Positions 37,979 to 47,300 of a stretch of DNA of 64,000 bases are shown piece by piece; position 1 is the stretch's first letter; every line of letters begins with the position of its first letter. The stretch is from Methylorubrum salsuginis (GTDB taxonomy: Bacteria; Pseudomonadota; Alphaproteobacteria; Rhizobiales; Beijerinckiaceae): assembly GCF_900114375.1 (NCBI RefSeq), contig NZ_FOSV01000022.1, positions 1-64,000 on the forward strand, given 5' to 3'. The position numbers and the translations under genes were made by a program. The notes beneath the pieces are model-generated. The model had not been told where the DNA came from. It made no database searches and saw nothing but the letters and a program-made list of their open reading frames with translations.

Positions 37979-39559
37979 ATGAAGGACGACCATTACGACG
38001 TAATCGTCGTGGGCTCCGGGCCGGGCGGCGGCTCGGTGGCGTGGCGCCTCGCCCGCACCGGCAAGCGCGTCCTCGTGATCGAGCGCGGCGACTACCTGCC
38101 CCGCGAGCGCGAGAACTGGGACACCGACGCGGTCTTCCGCAAGGCGCGCTATCAGGCGGACGAGACGTGGACGTCTTCCAACGGCGACACGTTCAAGCCC
38201 GGCCTGCACTACTATGTCGGCGGCAACTCGAAGGTCTATGGCGGCGTGCTGTTTCGCCTGCGCGAGAGCGACTTCGAGGCCCAGCGCCACCCGGACGGCA
38301 TCTCGCCGGAATGGCCGCTGAAATACGACGCTTTCGCGCCCTACTATCAGGCGGCCGAGGAGCTGTTCCAGGTCCACGGCGCCCGCGGCGAGGACCCGAC
38401 CGAGCCGCCCGCGCCGCATCCCTACCCGAAGCCCGCGATCAGCCACGAGCCGCGCATCCAGAAGCTCGCGGACGACCTCGCCCGGACCGGCCACCATCCG
38501 TTCCACCTGCCGATGGGCGCGCTGATGGAGGAGGACGGCAAGGGCGGGACCCTGCCGCATTCGCCGCTGCTGCGCTGCGACCCGTTCGACGGCTATCCGA
38601 GCCTGACCAACGGCAAGGCGGATGCGCAGATCATCTGCATCGACCCGACGCTGGCCGCGCATCCGAACGTCACGCTCCTGCGCAACGCCTATGCCGAGCG
38701 CCTGTTGACCGATGCGGGCGGCGGCCGGATCACGGGCGTGGAGGTGACGGTCGAGGGGCGCCGCCACACGCTCACCGCCGACCTGTTCGTGGTAGCCTGC
38801 GGCGCGCTGTCCTCGGCGCTGCTGTTCCTGCGCTCGGGCAACGACGCGCATCCGGCCGGGCTCGCCAACCGCTCGGGCCAGGTCGGACGCAACTACATGC
38901 GCCACAACAACACCACCGTGCTGGCGATCTCGAAGGAGCCGAACCCGACGCAGTTCCAGAAGACGCTCGGCCTCAACGACTTCTATTATGGCCACGACCG
39001 CAGCCCGCTGAACGACTGGGAGTTCCCGCTCGGCCACATCCAGATGGTCGGCAAATCCGACGGGATGCAGATCGAGGCGGAGGGCCTGCCGGGCTTCCTG
39101 CAATGGCTGCCGACGCGCCCGTTCAATTATATCGCCCGGCACTCGATCGACTTCTGGCTGACCTCCGAGGATTTGCCGCGGCCGGAGAACCGCATCCATT
39201 ACCGCGAGGGGAGGGTGCATCTCGACCTGACGGTCACGAACGCCGAGGCGCAGGCGCGCCTGCGCGAAAAGCTGCGCAGGCTGTGCGACAGCCTCGACAT
39301 CCATCCGCATCTGTTCGACCGCACGCTCTATCTCGGCAAGGACACGCCGATCGGCGGCACGGCGCATCAGGCCGGCACCCTGCGCTTCGGCCCCGATCCG
39401 GCGCGTGCCGTGCTCGACCTCGATTGCCGGGCGCACGGCATCGACAACCTCTACGTGACGGATGCGAGCTTCTTCCCCTCGATCGGCGCGGTGAACCCGA
39501 CGCTGACCATCATCGCCAACGCCCTGCGCGTGGCCGACGGGATCGCGGAGCGTTTGTGA
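37979..39559 (+). CDS. GMC-family FAD-dependent oxidoreductase
   Basis: 526 residues from the ATG at 37979 (GCGAGGCGG upstream). The N-terminal FAD-binding motif is DVIVVGSGPGGGSVAWRLA. The substrate-binding and C-terminal catalytic region carries GTAHQAGTLRFGPDPARAVL, with His as the expected base, and VNPTLTIIANALRVAD near the end. Relatives oxidise sugars, polyols or alcohols with a quinone or cytochrome as electron acceptor; the substrate cannot be named. Divergent neighbours (lactonase, DoxX, cupin, VOC) suggest a sugar-oxidation pathway. Confidence 0.92.
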   Translation: MKDDHYDVIVVGSGPGGGSVAWRLARTGKRVLVIERGDYLPRERENWDTDAVFRKARYQADETWTSSNGDTFKPGLHYYVGGNSKVYGGVLFRLRESDFEAQRHPDGISPEWPLKYDAFAPYYQAAEELFQVHGARGEDPTEPPAPHPYPKPAISHEPRIQKLADDLARTGHHPFHLPMGALMEEDGKGGTLPHSPLLRCDPFDGYPSLTNGKADAQIICIDPTLAAHPNVTLLRNAYAERLLTDAGGGRITGVEVTVEGRRHTLTADLFVVACGALSSALLFLRSGNDAHPAGLANRSGQVGRNYMRHNNTTVLAISKEPNPTQFQKTLGLNDFYYGHDRSPLNDWEFPLGHIQMVGKSDGMQIEAEGLPGFLQWLPTRPFNYIARHSIDFWLTSEDLPRPENRIHYREGRVHLDLTVTNAEAQARLREKLRRLCDSLDIHPHLFDRTLYLGKDTPIGGTAHQAGTLRFGPDPARAVLDLDCRAHGIDNLYVTDASFFPSIGAVNPTLTIIANALRVADGIAERL

Positions 39560-40045
39560 GCCCGTCGAACCGTTTCCCGGCGTGGCCATGGAAACGAGCA
39601 TTCCTCTCGTGACTCGACATGGACGCGATCGCGAGGCTCGAAGCGGCTCCCGCGCCCGCCCTTCCCGTCTGATCGGCCAGCCGGCTCCGGCCGCTCCGGC
39701 GTCTCACATCATGATCCGGTGTCGTCGCGCGGCTGCCCGTCGGCAGCTCCACCGTGTTCGATCACGGCATGCCCCGGGGCCGCCCTTCTGGTAGCGGATC
39801 AGACCCTCCGCCGCCCCGATTCTGCTGCTGACGCCGATCTTCGCTCGGCACGACCGATTAGCGAGCACGAAGAACCCCTACCGCCGGCAATGGGATTCAG
39901 TGGATCGGTTGAAGGCCTGAACTGGCTCCCGCCGACGAACATCGTGATCGTGCTCGCGGTGTCCCTGCGTCGCGATCCGCACTGTGCGTTGCCGAACCCA
40001 TACGTGCGCGATCCCCTGAGACGGCTTCGCGTACAATCCAGCTTC
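39560..40045. other. Intergenic upstream of hipBA
   Basis: About 485 bases with no recognised gene. A long frame across 39719-41683 merely joins non-coding sequence to the hipA frame. The hipBA control region begins at 40046. Confidence 0.45.
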
Positions 40046-40091
40046 ATACGCTTCCGCGTATATTGTAGTTTTATACGAGCTCGCGTATATC
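40046..40091 (+). promoter_or_regulatory. hipBA promoter with two HipB-type operators
   Basis: Two identical-arm dyads, ATACG-N6-CGTAT, lie at 40046-40061 (CTTCCG centre) and 40073-40088 (AGCTCG centre), 27 bases between centres. A promoter fits over them: TTGTAG at 40063-40068 and, 17 bases on, TATATC at 40086-40091. HipB binding here would block transcription, the expected autoregulation. Confidence 0.7.
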
Positions 40092-40109
40092 GCCTCTTGG
40101 AGGCCCCTC

Positions 40110-40364
40110 ATGTGCGAGCACATTGCCCGAACCGAGAAGCAGTTAGGGGCCATCCTGCGTCGCATGCGCAAGCAGGCGGGCCTGACGCAAGGCAGCCTCG
40201 GAAGTCGCATCCACCTGCGGCAAGGCACGATCTCCCGCCTCGAGGCAGGGGAGCCTGCTGTTCAAATCAGAACGCTCATGGAGGCTCTCGCCGCGCTCGA
40301 ACTCGAACTCGTAGTGCGCCCTCGCAGCCGGGGAAGCGCCGCCGACATCGAGGACCTGTTCTGA
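40110..40364 (+). CDS. hipB: HipB-like antitoxin, XRE helix-turn-helix
   Basis: 84 residues; GGAGG lies six bases before the ATG. An XRE helix-turn-helix fills most of it (LGAILRRMRKQAGLTQGSLG and RLEAGEPAVQIRTLMEALAA). It is encoded directly before hipA with the ATG of hipA overlapping its TGA, the usual toxin-antitoxin layout. It should neutralise HipA and repress the operon through the ATACG dyads. Confidence 0.93.
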   Translation: MCEHIARTEKQLGAILRRMRKQAGLTQGSLGSRIHLRQGTISRLEAGEPAVQIRTLMEALAALELELVVRPRSRGSAADIEDLF

Positions 40365-41683
40365 TGGCCCGGCGCAGGGCCAATCCTCCGCTCAACGTCT
40401 TCTTGAATGGGCGCCACGTCGGCAGGCTCCGACGAGAGAGCACGGGCGCCATCGACTTCCAATATACCCCTGAATGGCTCGACCTCGGCGGCACATTCCC
40501 GATCTCGCTCTCGCTGCCGCTCCGGGAGGACCGCTACATCGGCGCTCCCGTCATCAACGTGTTCGACAATCTCTTGCCGGATAGCGAGCCCATCAGGCGT
40601 CGCGTCGCGGAGCGGGTCGGCGCAGAGGGCATCGATCCGTACAGCATGCTCACGGCGCTGGGGCAGGACTGCGTCGGAGCCCTGCAATTCCTTCCGGACG
40701 GCCTCGATCCGGGTCCTGTCGGCGACACGGCCGGCAAACCCGTATCAAACGAAGAGGTTGCCGACCTCATCGCCAACCTCGCCGCAGCCCCGCTCGGCGT
40801 CGGTGACGATAAAGATTTCAGGATCTCCATCGCTGGCGCACAGGAGAAGACGGCACTCCTCCGCCGTGAGGGTCGATGGTTCAAGCCAACCGGCACCACG
40901 GCCACGACGCATATCCTGAAGCCGCAAATCGGCCAGTTGCCCAACGGCGTCGATCTCTCCAACAGCGTCGAGAACGAGTATCTCTGCCTCAAGCTGATGA
41001 CAGCCCTCGGAGTCCCTGCCGCGAACGCAGAGATGGCCGAATATGGCGGACGACGCACGCTCGTCGTCGAACGCTTCGACCGCTTATGGACAAGAGACGG
41101 TCGCTTGTTGCGGCTACCGCAGGAAGATTGTTGTCAGGCGCTCTCGATCCCGCCGACACGCAAGTATCAGTCCGAGGGTGGACCGGGCATGCGTGAGGTG
41201 ATCCAGTTACTCAAGGGCAGCGACAGCCCGGAAGACGACATCACGGCCTTCATGCGCACCAGCATCATCTTCTGGCTGCTCGGCGCCACGGACGGCCACG
41301 CGAAGAACTTCAGCGTCTTCATTACCCCGGGCGGTCGATTCCGTCTGACGCCCGCCTATGATGTGCTGTCGGCCCAGCCAAGCCTCGACGCTCGACAGAT
41401 ACACCGCAAAATGTTCAAGCTTGCCATGTCCGCCGGCAAGAACAAGCATTATGCCGTGAATGATATCCAGCCGCGGCACTTTCTGCAGACGGCGGAATTC
41501 GCTCATGTCGGACTCCCGCTCGTACAATCGATTTTCGACGAATTGGCGGAAACAGCGCTACCGAAGGCTGAGTCCGTCGCGGAAGGACTTCCCGCGGGCT
41601 TCCCTGGACAGCTCGTGGCCTCCATACTGACAGCCATTGAACACCGAGCGCGATTGCTGAACGACGTCAGGGCCGGCGGGTAG
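40364..41683 (+). CDS. hipA: HipA-type serine/threonine kinase toxin
   Basis: 439 residues, the usual length. An N-terminal HipA domain (NVFLNGRHVGRLRRESTGAI, PVINVFDNLLPDSEPIR) precedes the kinase core: IAGAQEKTALLRREGRWFKP contains the regulatory loop and ATP-contact Lys region, and LLGATDGHAKNFSVFI the catalytic Asp/Asn. HipA phosphorylates glutamyl-tRNA synthetase in E. coli, causing persistence. The residues needed for catalysis are present, so it looks functional. Start overlaps the hipB stop. Confidence 0.93.
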   Translation: MARRRANPPLNVFLNGRHVGRLRRESTGAIDFQYTPEWLDLGGTFPISLSLPLREDRYIGAPVINVFDNLLPDSEPIRRRVAERVGAEGIDPYSMLTALGQDCVGALQFLPDGLDPGPVGDTAGKPVSNEEVADLIANLAAAPLGVGDDKDFRISIAGAQEKTALLRREGRWFKPTGTTATTHILKPQIGQLPNGVDLSNSVENEYLCLKLMTALGVPAANAEMAEYGGRRTLVVERFDRLWTRDGRLLRLPQEDCCQALSIPPTRKYQSEGGPGMREVIQLLKGSDSPEDDITAFMRTSIIFWLLGATDGHAKNFSVFITPGGRFRLTPAYDVLSAQPSLDARQIHRKMFKLAMSAGKNKHYAVNDIQPRHFLQTAEFAHVGLPLVQSIFDELAETALPKAESVAEGLPAGFPGQLVASILTAIEHRARLLNDVRAGG

Positions 41684-41974
41684 AAATGCAAGGCGGAAGC
41701 TGCTCTACTCTCATGAGCTAGTGACGAGCTTACTATGACCACTTACGATAAGTCGGCAGAATAGCGGTTCGGATTTACCGACTGCGTGACCAGCGATGTG
41801 GAGCGCCGACCTGTCGCGCGGCGCGGGCTGCATGGCTTGGATGAGGGGCAGGGGAGGGGGCAAGGTCAGACTTTGTTGCCGACCCGCGCGTTCGTGGCTA
41901 CATGTTGTCTACAATTGTCTTGCCGCTGCGGCGCGCGAAACAGCTTGGAACCCTGCCCCAAAGGTGGTCGGCGC
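41684..41974. other. Intergenic, no gene recognised
   Basis: About 290 bases between hipA and the convergent DUF2493 gene. No hairpin terminator or coding frame is convincing. Confidence 0.4.
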
Positions 41975-42898
41975 CTAAGCGCCGGCCTTCACGCCACGCC
42001 GGACCGGGATGCCCTTCGCCATCGCCTTATCGGCAAGGTTGTCGGAGATGCCGCCGCCGGGGAAGTGGACGATGCCGATCGGCATCTGCTCCAGGATCGT
42101 GTCGTTGCGACGGAACGGTGCGGCCCGGTTGTGTCGCTTCCAGTCCGGCTTGAATACGACCTGGGGCGTCTTGCGGTTCTCGGCCCACTTCGCCGCGATC
42201 AGCTCGGCGCCCTCGCCGCCTCCATGCAGCAGCACCATGTTGGGGTGCTTAGCCCGGACCTTGTCGAGAGTGTCCCAGATCACCGTGACATCCTGGTACT
42301 CCTTGCCGCCGGTGAAGGCGATGCGGGTGCCCTGCGGGAGATGGATCTCGGTCTCGGCCCGCCGTCGCGCGCTAATGTAATCGCGCGAGTCGATCATCGC
42401 TGCGGTCATGGTGGCGCGGTTGACCCGCGACCCGGAATGTGGACGCCACAGCAACCGGGTGGTGCGGGTGAACATTTGGGCCGCGGTGTCCCGGGCGTAC
42501 TCGAAGGCGTTGCGGCGCTCCGACAGCGTCAGCCCGAGGGCGGTGAGGCGCTCCAGCTCGACCGAGAGCACCTCGCTGCCGTCTTGCTCGCGCTGGCTGG
42601 CCCGCTGCGCCTGCTCGTTCTCGTCGAGCTTGCGCTCGATCTGCTCGACGCGGCGGTGGAAGACGTTGACGAAGCCCCACAGCACGTCCTCGATGTCGTC
42701 CTCCAGACGGGTGTCAGCGAAGGCCTGCTCAAGGGCGCTCATCGCCACCTGCAGACCTTGGTCCATCGCGCGCTTGGCCGGGAGCGGCCGGGGATCGTCG
42801 TGCTCCTCGAACGGGCGGTAACCGGTGACCGCCAGTTCCTCGAGTAGGGTCGGGTCGGCCGTTGGCAGATCGACATCGTGGATCGCGTGATCGAGCAT
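41975..42898 (-). CDS. DUF2493 (SLOG-like) protein of the plasmid module
   Basis: 307 residues from the ATG at 42898 (GAAGGAGC upstream). The N-terminal 170 residues are helical with charged coiled-coil-like stretches (RRVEQIERKLDENEQAQRAS). The C-terminal part is the DUF2493/SLOG fold: RIAFTGGKEYQDVTVIWDTL, PNMVLLHGGGEGAELIAAKW and HFPGGGISDNLADKA. SLOG proteins bind nucleotide ligands and occur in defence and plasmid contexts. It is the last gene of the minus-strand ParB-helicase-Toprim row, 330 bases from the Toprim gene. Confidence 0.85.
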   Translation of the reverse strand: MLDHAIHDVDLPTADPTLLEELAVTGYRPFEEHDDPRPLPAKRAMDQGLQVAMSALEQAFADTRLEDDIEDVLWGFVNVFHRRVEQIERKLDENEQAQRASQREQDGSEVLSVELERLTALGLTLSERRNAFEYARDTAAQMFTRTTRLLWRPHSGSRVNRATMTAAMIDSRDYISARRRAETEIHLPQGTRIAFTGGKEYQDVTVIWDTLDKVRAKHPNMVLLHGGGEGAELIAAKWAENRKTPQVVFKPDWKRHNRAAPFRRNDTILEQMPIGIVHFPGGGISDNLADKAMAKGIPVRRGVKAGA

Positions 42899-43229
42899 CG
42901 CGGGCTCCTTCAGGTCCGGGTGACCGCGTCCATCGCGGCCTTCATGGCGACCCAAGGCCGGACCCGGGGCCTGGAGCACCCGCGCACCCATCCGCATCGC
43001 ACCTTTCGCGATGCGGCGGCGCGGGCCGAAGCACAGCGGAGGACGGCTCTAAGGCCGTCGATTTTGTCTCGCGATGCAAAGCCGCCGTCAGGCGGCGGCG
43101 GAAAATCGTCGGCCGGGACCGTTGCATCCAAGGCCCCCGGCCCGGCATCCGTCGTCCTCTCGAGAAGGCCGTGGACACGGGCCCCCTCCGGCCCTGAGCC
43201 TGCGGCTCTTATCCCCGATCCGGGTTCGA
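42899..43229. other. Intergenic between Toprim and DUF2493 genes
   Basis: 331 bases without a gene. A GCCGCC-GTCA-GGCGGC hairpin lies at 43082-43097; its low U content argues against a strong terminator. Confidence 0.4.
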
Positions 43230-44288
43230 TCAGGCCGCCACCGCCTCGTCGAACCGGAGGTGGGCCACTGCGTCGTTCCGGTCGAGCTGCGGCGCCAGAT
43301 GCAGAGCGAGATCGCGTGGTCCAAGATGGCAGAGATCGCGGTTGAAGTCGTCCTCGCGGGGAATCAGCTCGCTGACGAGGATGCCTGCGGCCTCGGCGCG
43401 CTGGCGCAGGATCGTCGCCCCCCGCTCGCCGGCCTCGTCGGCGTCGCGGGCGATGTAGAGGTGGCGCAGGTCGGAAGGAAGGATCAGGACGCCGAGGTTT
43501 CCGGCCGACAGCGCGGCCACATGCTGCACCGTGGGCATCAGACGGTGGACGGATGCCACCGACTCGACGCCCTCCCCGGCCACCAGGAGATCCGGAACCG
43601 TACCGGGAAAGCGCACGCCGTGGCCGAGCAGGTTGCCGAGCGCCCGCCGCGGCTTCGGGAGGTCGGCCTTGCCGCGCCCGTCTGCGGCGAGCCAGGTCCG
43701 GCCAATGCCCATGACGGCGCCGGACAGGTCGGTGACGGCGGCGAGCAGGGCCGGATGCCAGGTGTCCGGTCCCGGATGCTTGCGAGAGGGCCGGTATAAG
43801 CAGCGTGGATGGAACCGCAGGGCGGGCAGACCGAGCGCGTGGTCGATCCCACGCGAGCGCAGATAGGCCGCCGCCGGACTGCCCGTGAGCGACCGGCCGA
43901 AACGCCACATCCGCCGCGCCGCCTCGGTCGTATCCCGCACCTCCGGGATCGGACGAGCCTGCTCCGTCTCCGGAGGCGGGGGCAAGCTGAGGAACGCCCG
44001 TACTTCGGCCATGGCGTCCTTCCAGTCGCTGCTGCGCTGGAGCCGGATCACGTCGAGCAAGTCGCCGTGTTCCCCAGTGGCTCCGTCCACCCATTTGCCC
44101 CGGGCGCCCTTGCCCCGGCTCGGGCCAGTGAGACGCACGTACATCGACGCGCCCTCGGTGTTGTGGACGTCGCCGACGCACCACCAACGGCCGGATCGGT
44201 AGCCGTTGGACAGGTAACGCCGGCAGAACGCCTCGACGTTGTCGGCGAGCTGGCGAGAGAGGTCCGCGGCGGTGGGATGGGTCGGCAT
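43230..44288 (-). CDS. Toprim-domain DNA primase-like protein
   Basis: 352 residues from the ATG at 44288 (GGAGGCCGGCC upstream). The N-terminus resembles the zinc-binding/CHC-like part of plasmid primases without the Cys set (NGYRSGRWWCVGDVHNTEGA). The Toprim domain lies near residues 205-330: PDLLVAGEGVESVASVHRLM with the conserved Glu, and HLYIARDADEAGERGA with the DxD pair. Plasmid- and ICE-encoded proteins of this kind prime replication or process transferred DNA. It sits 25 bases after the strawberry-notch helicase stop. Confidence 0.85.
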   Translation of the reverse strand: MPTHPTAADLSRQLADNVEAFCRRYLSNGYRSGRWWCVGDVHNTEGASMYVRLTGPSRGKGARGKWVDGATGEHGDLLDVIRLQRSSDWKDAMAEVRAFLSLPPPPETEQARPIPEVRDTTEAARRMWRFGRSLTGSPAAAYLRSRGIDHALGLPALRFHPRCLYRPSRKHPGPDTWHPALLAAVTDLSGAVMGIGRTWLAADGRGKADLPKPRRALGNLLGHGVRFPGTVPDLLVAGEGVESVASVHRLMPTVQHVAALSAGNLGVLILPSDLRHLYIARDADEAGERGATILRQRAEAAGILVSELIPREDDFNRDLCHLGPRDLALHLAPQLDRNDAVAHLRFDEAVAA

Positions 44289-44313
44289 GGCCGGCCTCCG
44301 TCGGGTTCGAGCC

Positions 44314-47300
44314 TTAAGCGTGAGCGGAAGCGGCGACGCAACGTAACAGCGCATGGCGCTCGAACACCCCGGCCAGGATGGCCGCCCCGCGCTCGCCGGC
44401 CGGGATGAACAGGCGGGTGCGGTAGGCAATGACCTCGGCAAACAGCCCGAACGCCTTGAGCCCGGCCCGCGCGCCCTCGCTCACCCCGATCACTTCCACC
44501 CGATCCTCGCCCATCACCCTGGCTCGTTTGACCTGAAGCCCCCCGGCCAGATGCAGACTGGTGTGCCCGCCGAGCACCGCGGCGAAAGCCTCGGCCGGGG
44601 CCATGGCGACGTCAGCGCCGAGGTTGAGCCGCTCGCGGGTGACGTGAAGATCCTCGGGCTCGACCACCCGGCCGACGATGCGCTCGCCCGCATCCGTCAC
44701 GAGGCGGAACACCCGCATGTCGATGCCGGGCAGCCGGTCCCAGATCGGCAGAAGCAGGCCGGTGACCACGTAGAGGGTGCGCTCCTCGAACTCCGGCAGG
44801 CTCGCCAGTTCATGACGCCAGGCCGTTCCGAAGGCCTCCGGCGTCACCACCTCGAACCGCGAGCGATCGAAGGCGTCGCGGTCGAGGATCTGGCGTTGGA
44901 GCGGGCGCACCAGCCGCACTCGCGCCGCCACGGAACCGTCGTCGCGTGTCTCGCTCGCGGCCTGCCCCATCAGCGCCGGCCGCCCGGACTTCGCGTTGAC
45001 CATGGGCCGATAGCCGTCGGCGACCAGGGCGAGGGCGCCGTCGAGGTCGAGCGGATGGAGCCGACGCCGCTCACTGAGCGTCAGGAGGTGAGTGCGCGCG
45101 CCGCTCTCGGGGTGGGTGTAGGCCGCCTCGCGATCCGTGACCGTGAACGACTCGGCGGTGAGCACCTCGACGCCGACATCGTAAATCCCGGCGCTGATCG
45201 CCCCCTCGATCACCTGGGCCAGCCGCTCCTCGAACGCCGCGAACAGGCGGTTCTGCATGGCAATGCGCAGGGCCAGCACCCGGTTGAGGAAGCGACCGAT
45301 CGGCGGCAACTCGTCGAGCAGGCATCCGGCATCGTTGAGCAGGGAAAGCCCGGTCATCGCCTCGAAGGTCTCGCGCGGGCAGCCCTCAATCTCGCCCCGC
45401 ACGATGGCCCAGTACAGCTGGCGCAGAGCCGTGGCGGCGTAGGCCCCCTCCAGATTGTCCTCGGGCCGGAACAGGCCCTGACCACCGGTCTGGCGTTGGC
45501 CGCGGGTGATCGCCCCGAGGGTGTCGAGGCGGCGGGCGATGGTGGAAAGGAAGCGCTTCTCGCCCTTCACATCGGTGGTGACCGGCCGGAACAGCGGCGG
45601 TTGCGCTTCGTTCGTGCGGTTGGTGCGGCCGAGCCCCTGCACCGCGGCGTCCGCCTTCCAGCCGGCCTCCAGGAGGTAGTGGACGCGTAAACGCTGGTTT
45701 TTCGCCCCGCGGTCGGCGTGGTAGCTGCGGCCGGTGCCACCGGCGTCGGAGAACACGAGGATCCGCTTCTCGTCTCCCTGGAACGCCTGCGTCTCGCTGA
45801 GATTGGCACCGGCCGGGCGGCTCTGGAGCACGAGGCGATCGACGCCGTCCTTGCCGGTCTGCCGCACGATCCGGCGGGAGCGGCCGGTCACCTCGGCCAC
45901 GGCCCCCACGCCGAAGTGGTGGAGGATCTGGTCGAGGGCCGATTGCACGGGCTTGAGCCCGCACAGGTGCTCGATCAGCCCGTCGCGGGCCTCGACCGCC
46001 TCGCGGCACTGGACCGGCCGCCCCTCGTCGTCGGTCACCGGCCGGGATTGCAGGTTGCCGTCGGCGTCGGTGTAGGGCTCGTAGAGCTGGGTCGGGAAAG
46101 CGTGGGCGAGGTAGTCGATGACGTACTCGCGCGGCGTGACGTCAACCTGAAGGTCGCCCCATTCCGACGAGGGGATTCCCGCCAAACGCCGCTCCATCAG
46201 CGCTTCGCCGGTGGAGACGATCTGCACGACGGCGGCGTGGCCGGCCTCAATCTGCGCGGTGATGTCGGCGATCAGGCTCGGGCACTTCATCGCCGTGAGC
46301 AGGTGGTTGAAGAAGCGCTGCTTGCTCGACTCGAAAGCCGAGCGGGCCGCCGACTTCGCCGCCCGGTTCAGCGTCCCCGACGACCCGGTCACGCCCGAGG
46401 CCTTGAGCGCCGCGTCGAGGTGGGTGTGGATCACCTGAAAGGCGTCGGCATAGGCGTCGTAGATGGCCGTTTGTTCCGGGGTGAGTGTGTGGTCGAGCAT
46501 CTCGACCTCGACGCCGGCATAGGACAGCGAACGGGCGGTGTAGAGGCCGAGCGCCTTCAGATCGCGGGCCAGCACCTCCATGGCGGCAAGGCCGCCCTGC
46601 TGCATGGCGGAGACGAAGTCGGTGCGGGTCGGGAACGGGAAGGATCCGCCGCCCCACAGGCCGAGGCGGTGGGCGTAGGCCAGCTTCTCGACCGTCACCG
46701 CTCCGGTGGCCGAGACGTAGAGCACGCGGGCCTCGGGCAGCCGGTACTGGAGGCTGAGCCCGGCCTTCCCCTGCTGCGAGGCCTCGACCACGCCACGGTC
46801 CCCCGACCCGGCGGCGGCGTTGGCGAGCGCGTGGGCCTCGTCGAGGGCGATCACGCCGTCGAAGTCCGGCCCGAGCCAGTCGCAGATCTGATCGAGGCGC
46901 GAGCCCGCCACGCTGCGGCTGCCGCCGCGGAGCGTCGCGAAGGTCGTGAACAGGATGCCCTCTGCGAGCGTCACCGGCTTGCCCGGGGCGAAGCGTGACA
47001 GCGGGACGATCTGTAGCGGCTCCTGACCGAGATGGCGCCAGTCGCGCCGGGCATCCTCCAGCAGCGCGTCGGACTTCGACACCCACAGCGACCGGCGCCG
47101 GCCCTGCATCCAGTTGTCGAGGACGATCCCGGCGACCTGGCGGCCCTTGCCGGCCCCGGTGCCGTCGCCGAGGAAGAAGCCCTGGCGGAAGCGCATCGCG
47201 CCCTCTTGGTCCGCAGTAGCGGCCGAGAGGATCGTGCCGGTCTCGTCGACGGTCCAGTGGCCCGGCAGGTGACGGGCGTGCGCAGCACCGGCATAGATCA

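Noticed and set aside
39719-40363. Plus-strand extension of the hipA frame upstream
   Set aside because: The HipA domain begins at 40364 with an overlap to hipB; the upstream part has no homology and runs through the operator region.
43082-43097. GCCGCC-GTCA-GGCGGC hairpin as terminator
   Set aside because: No T-run on either strand follows it; GC-rich dyads of this size are common in such DNA.
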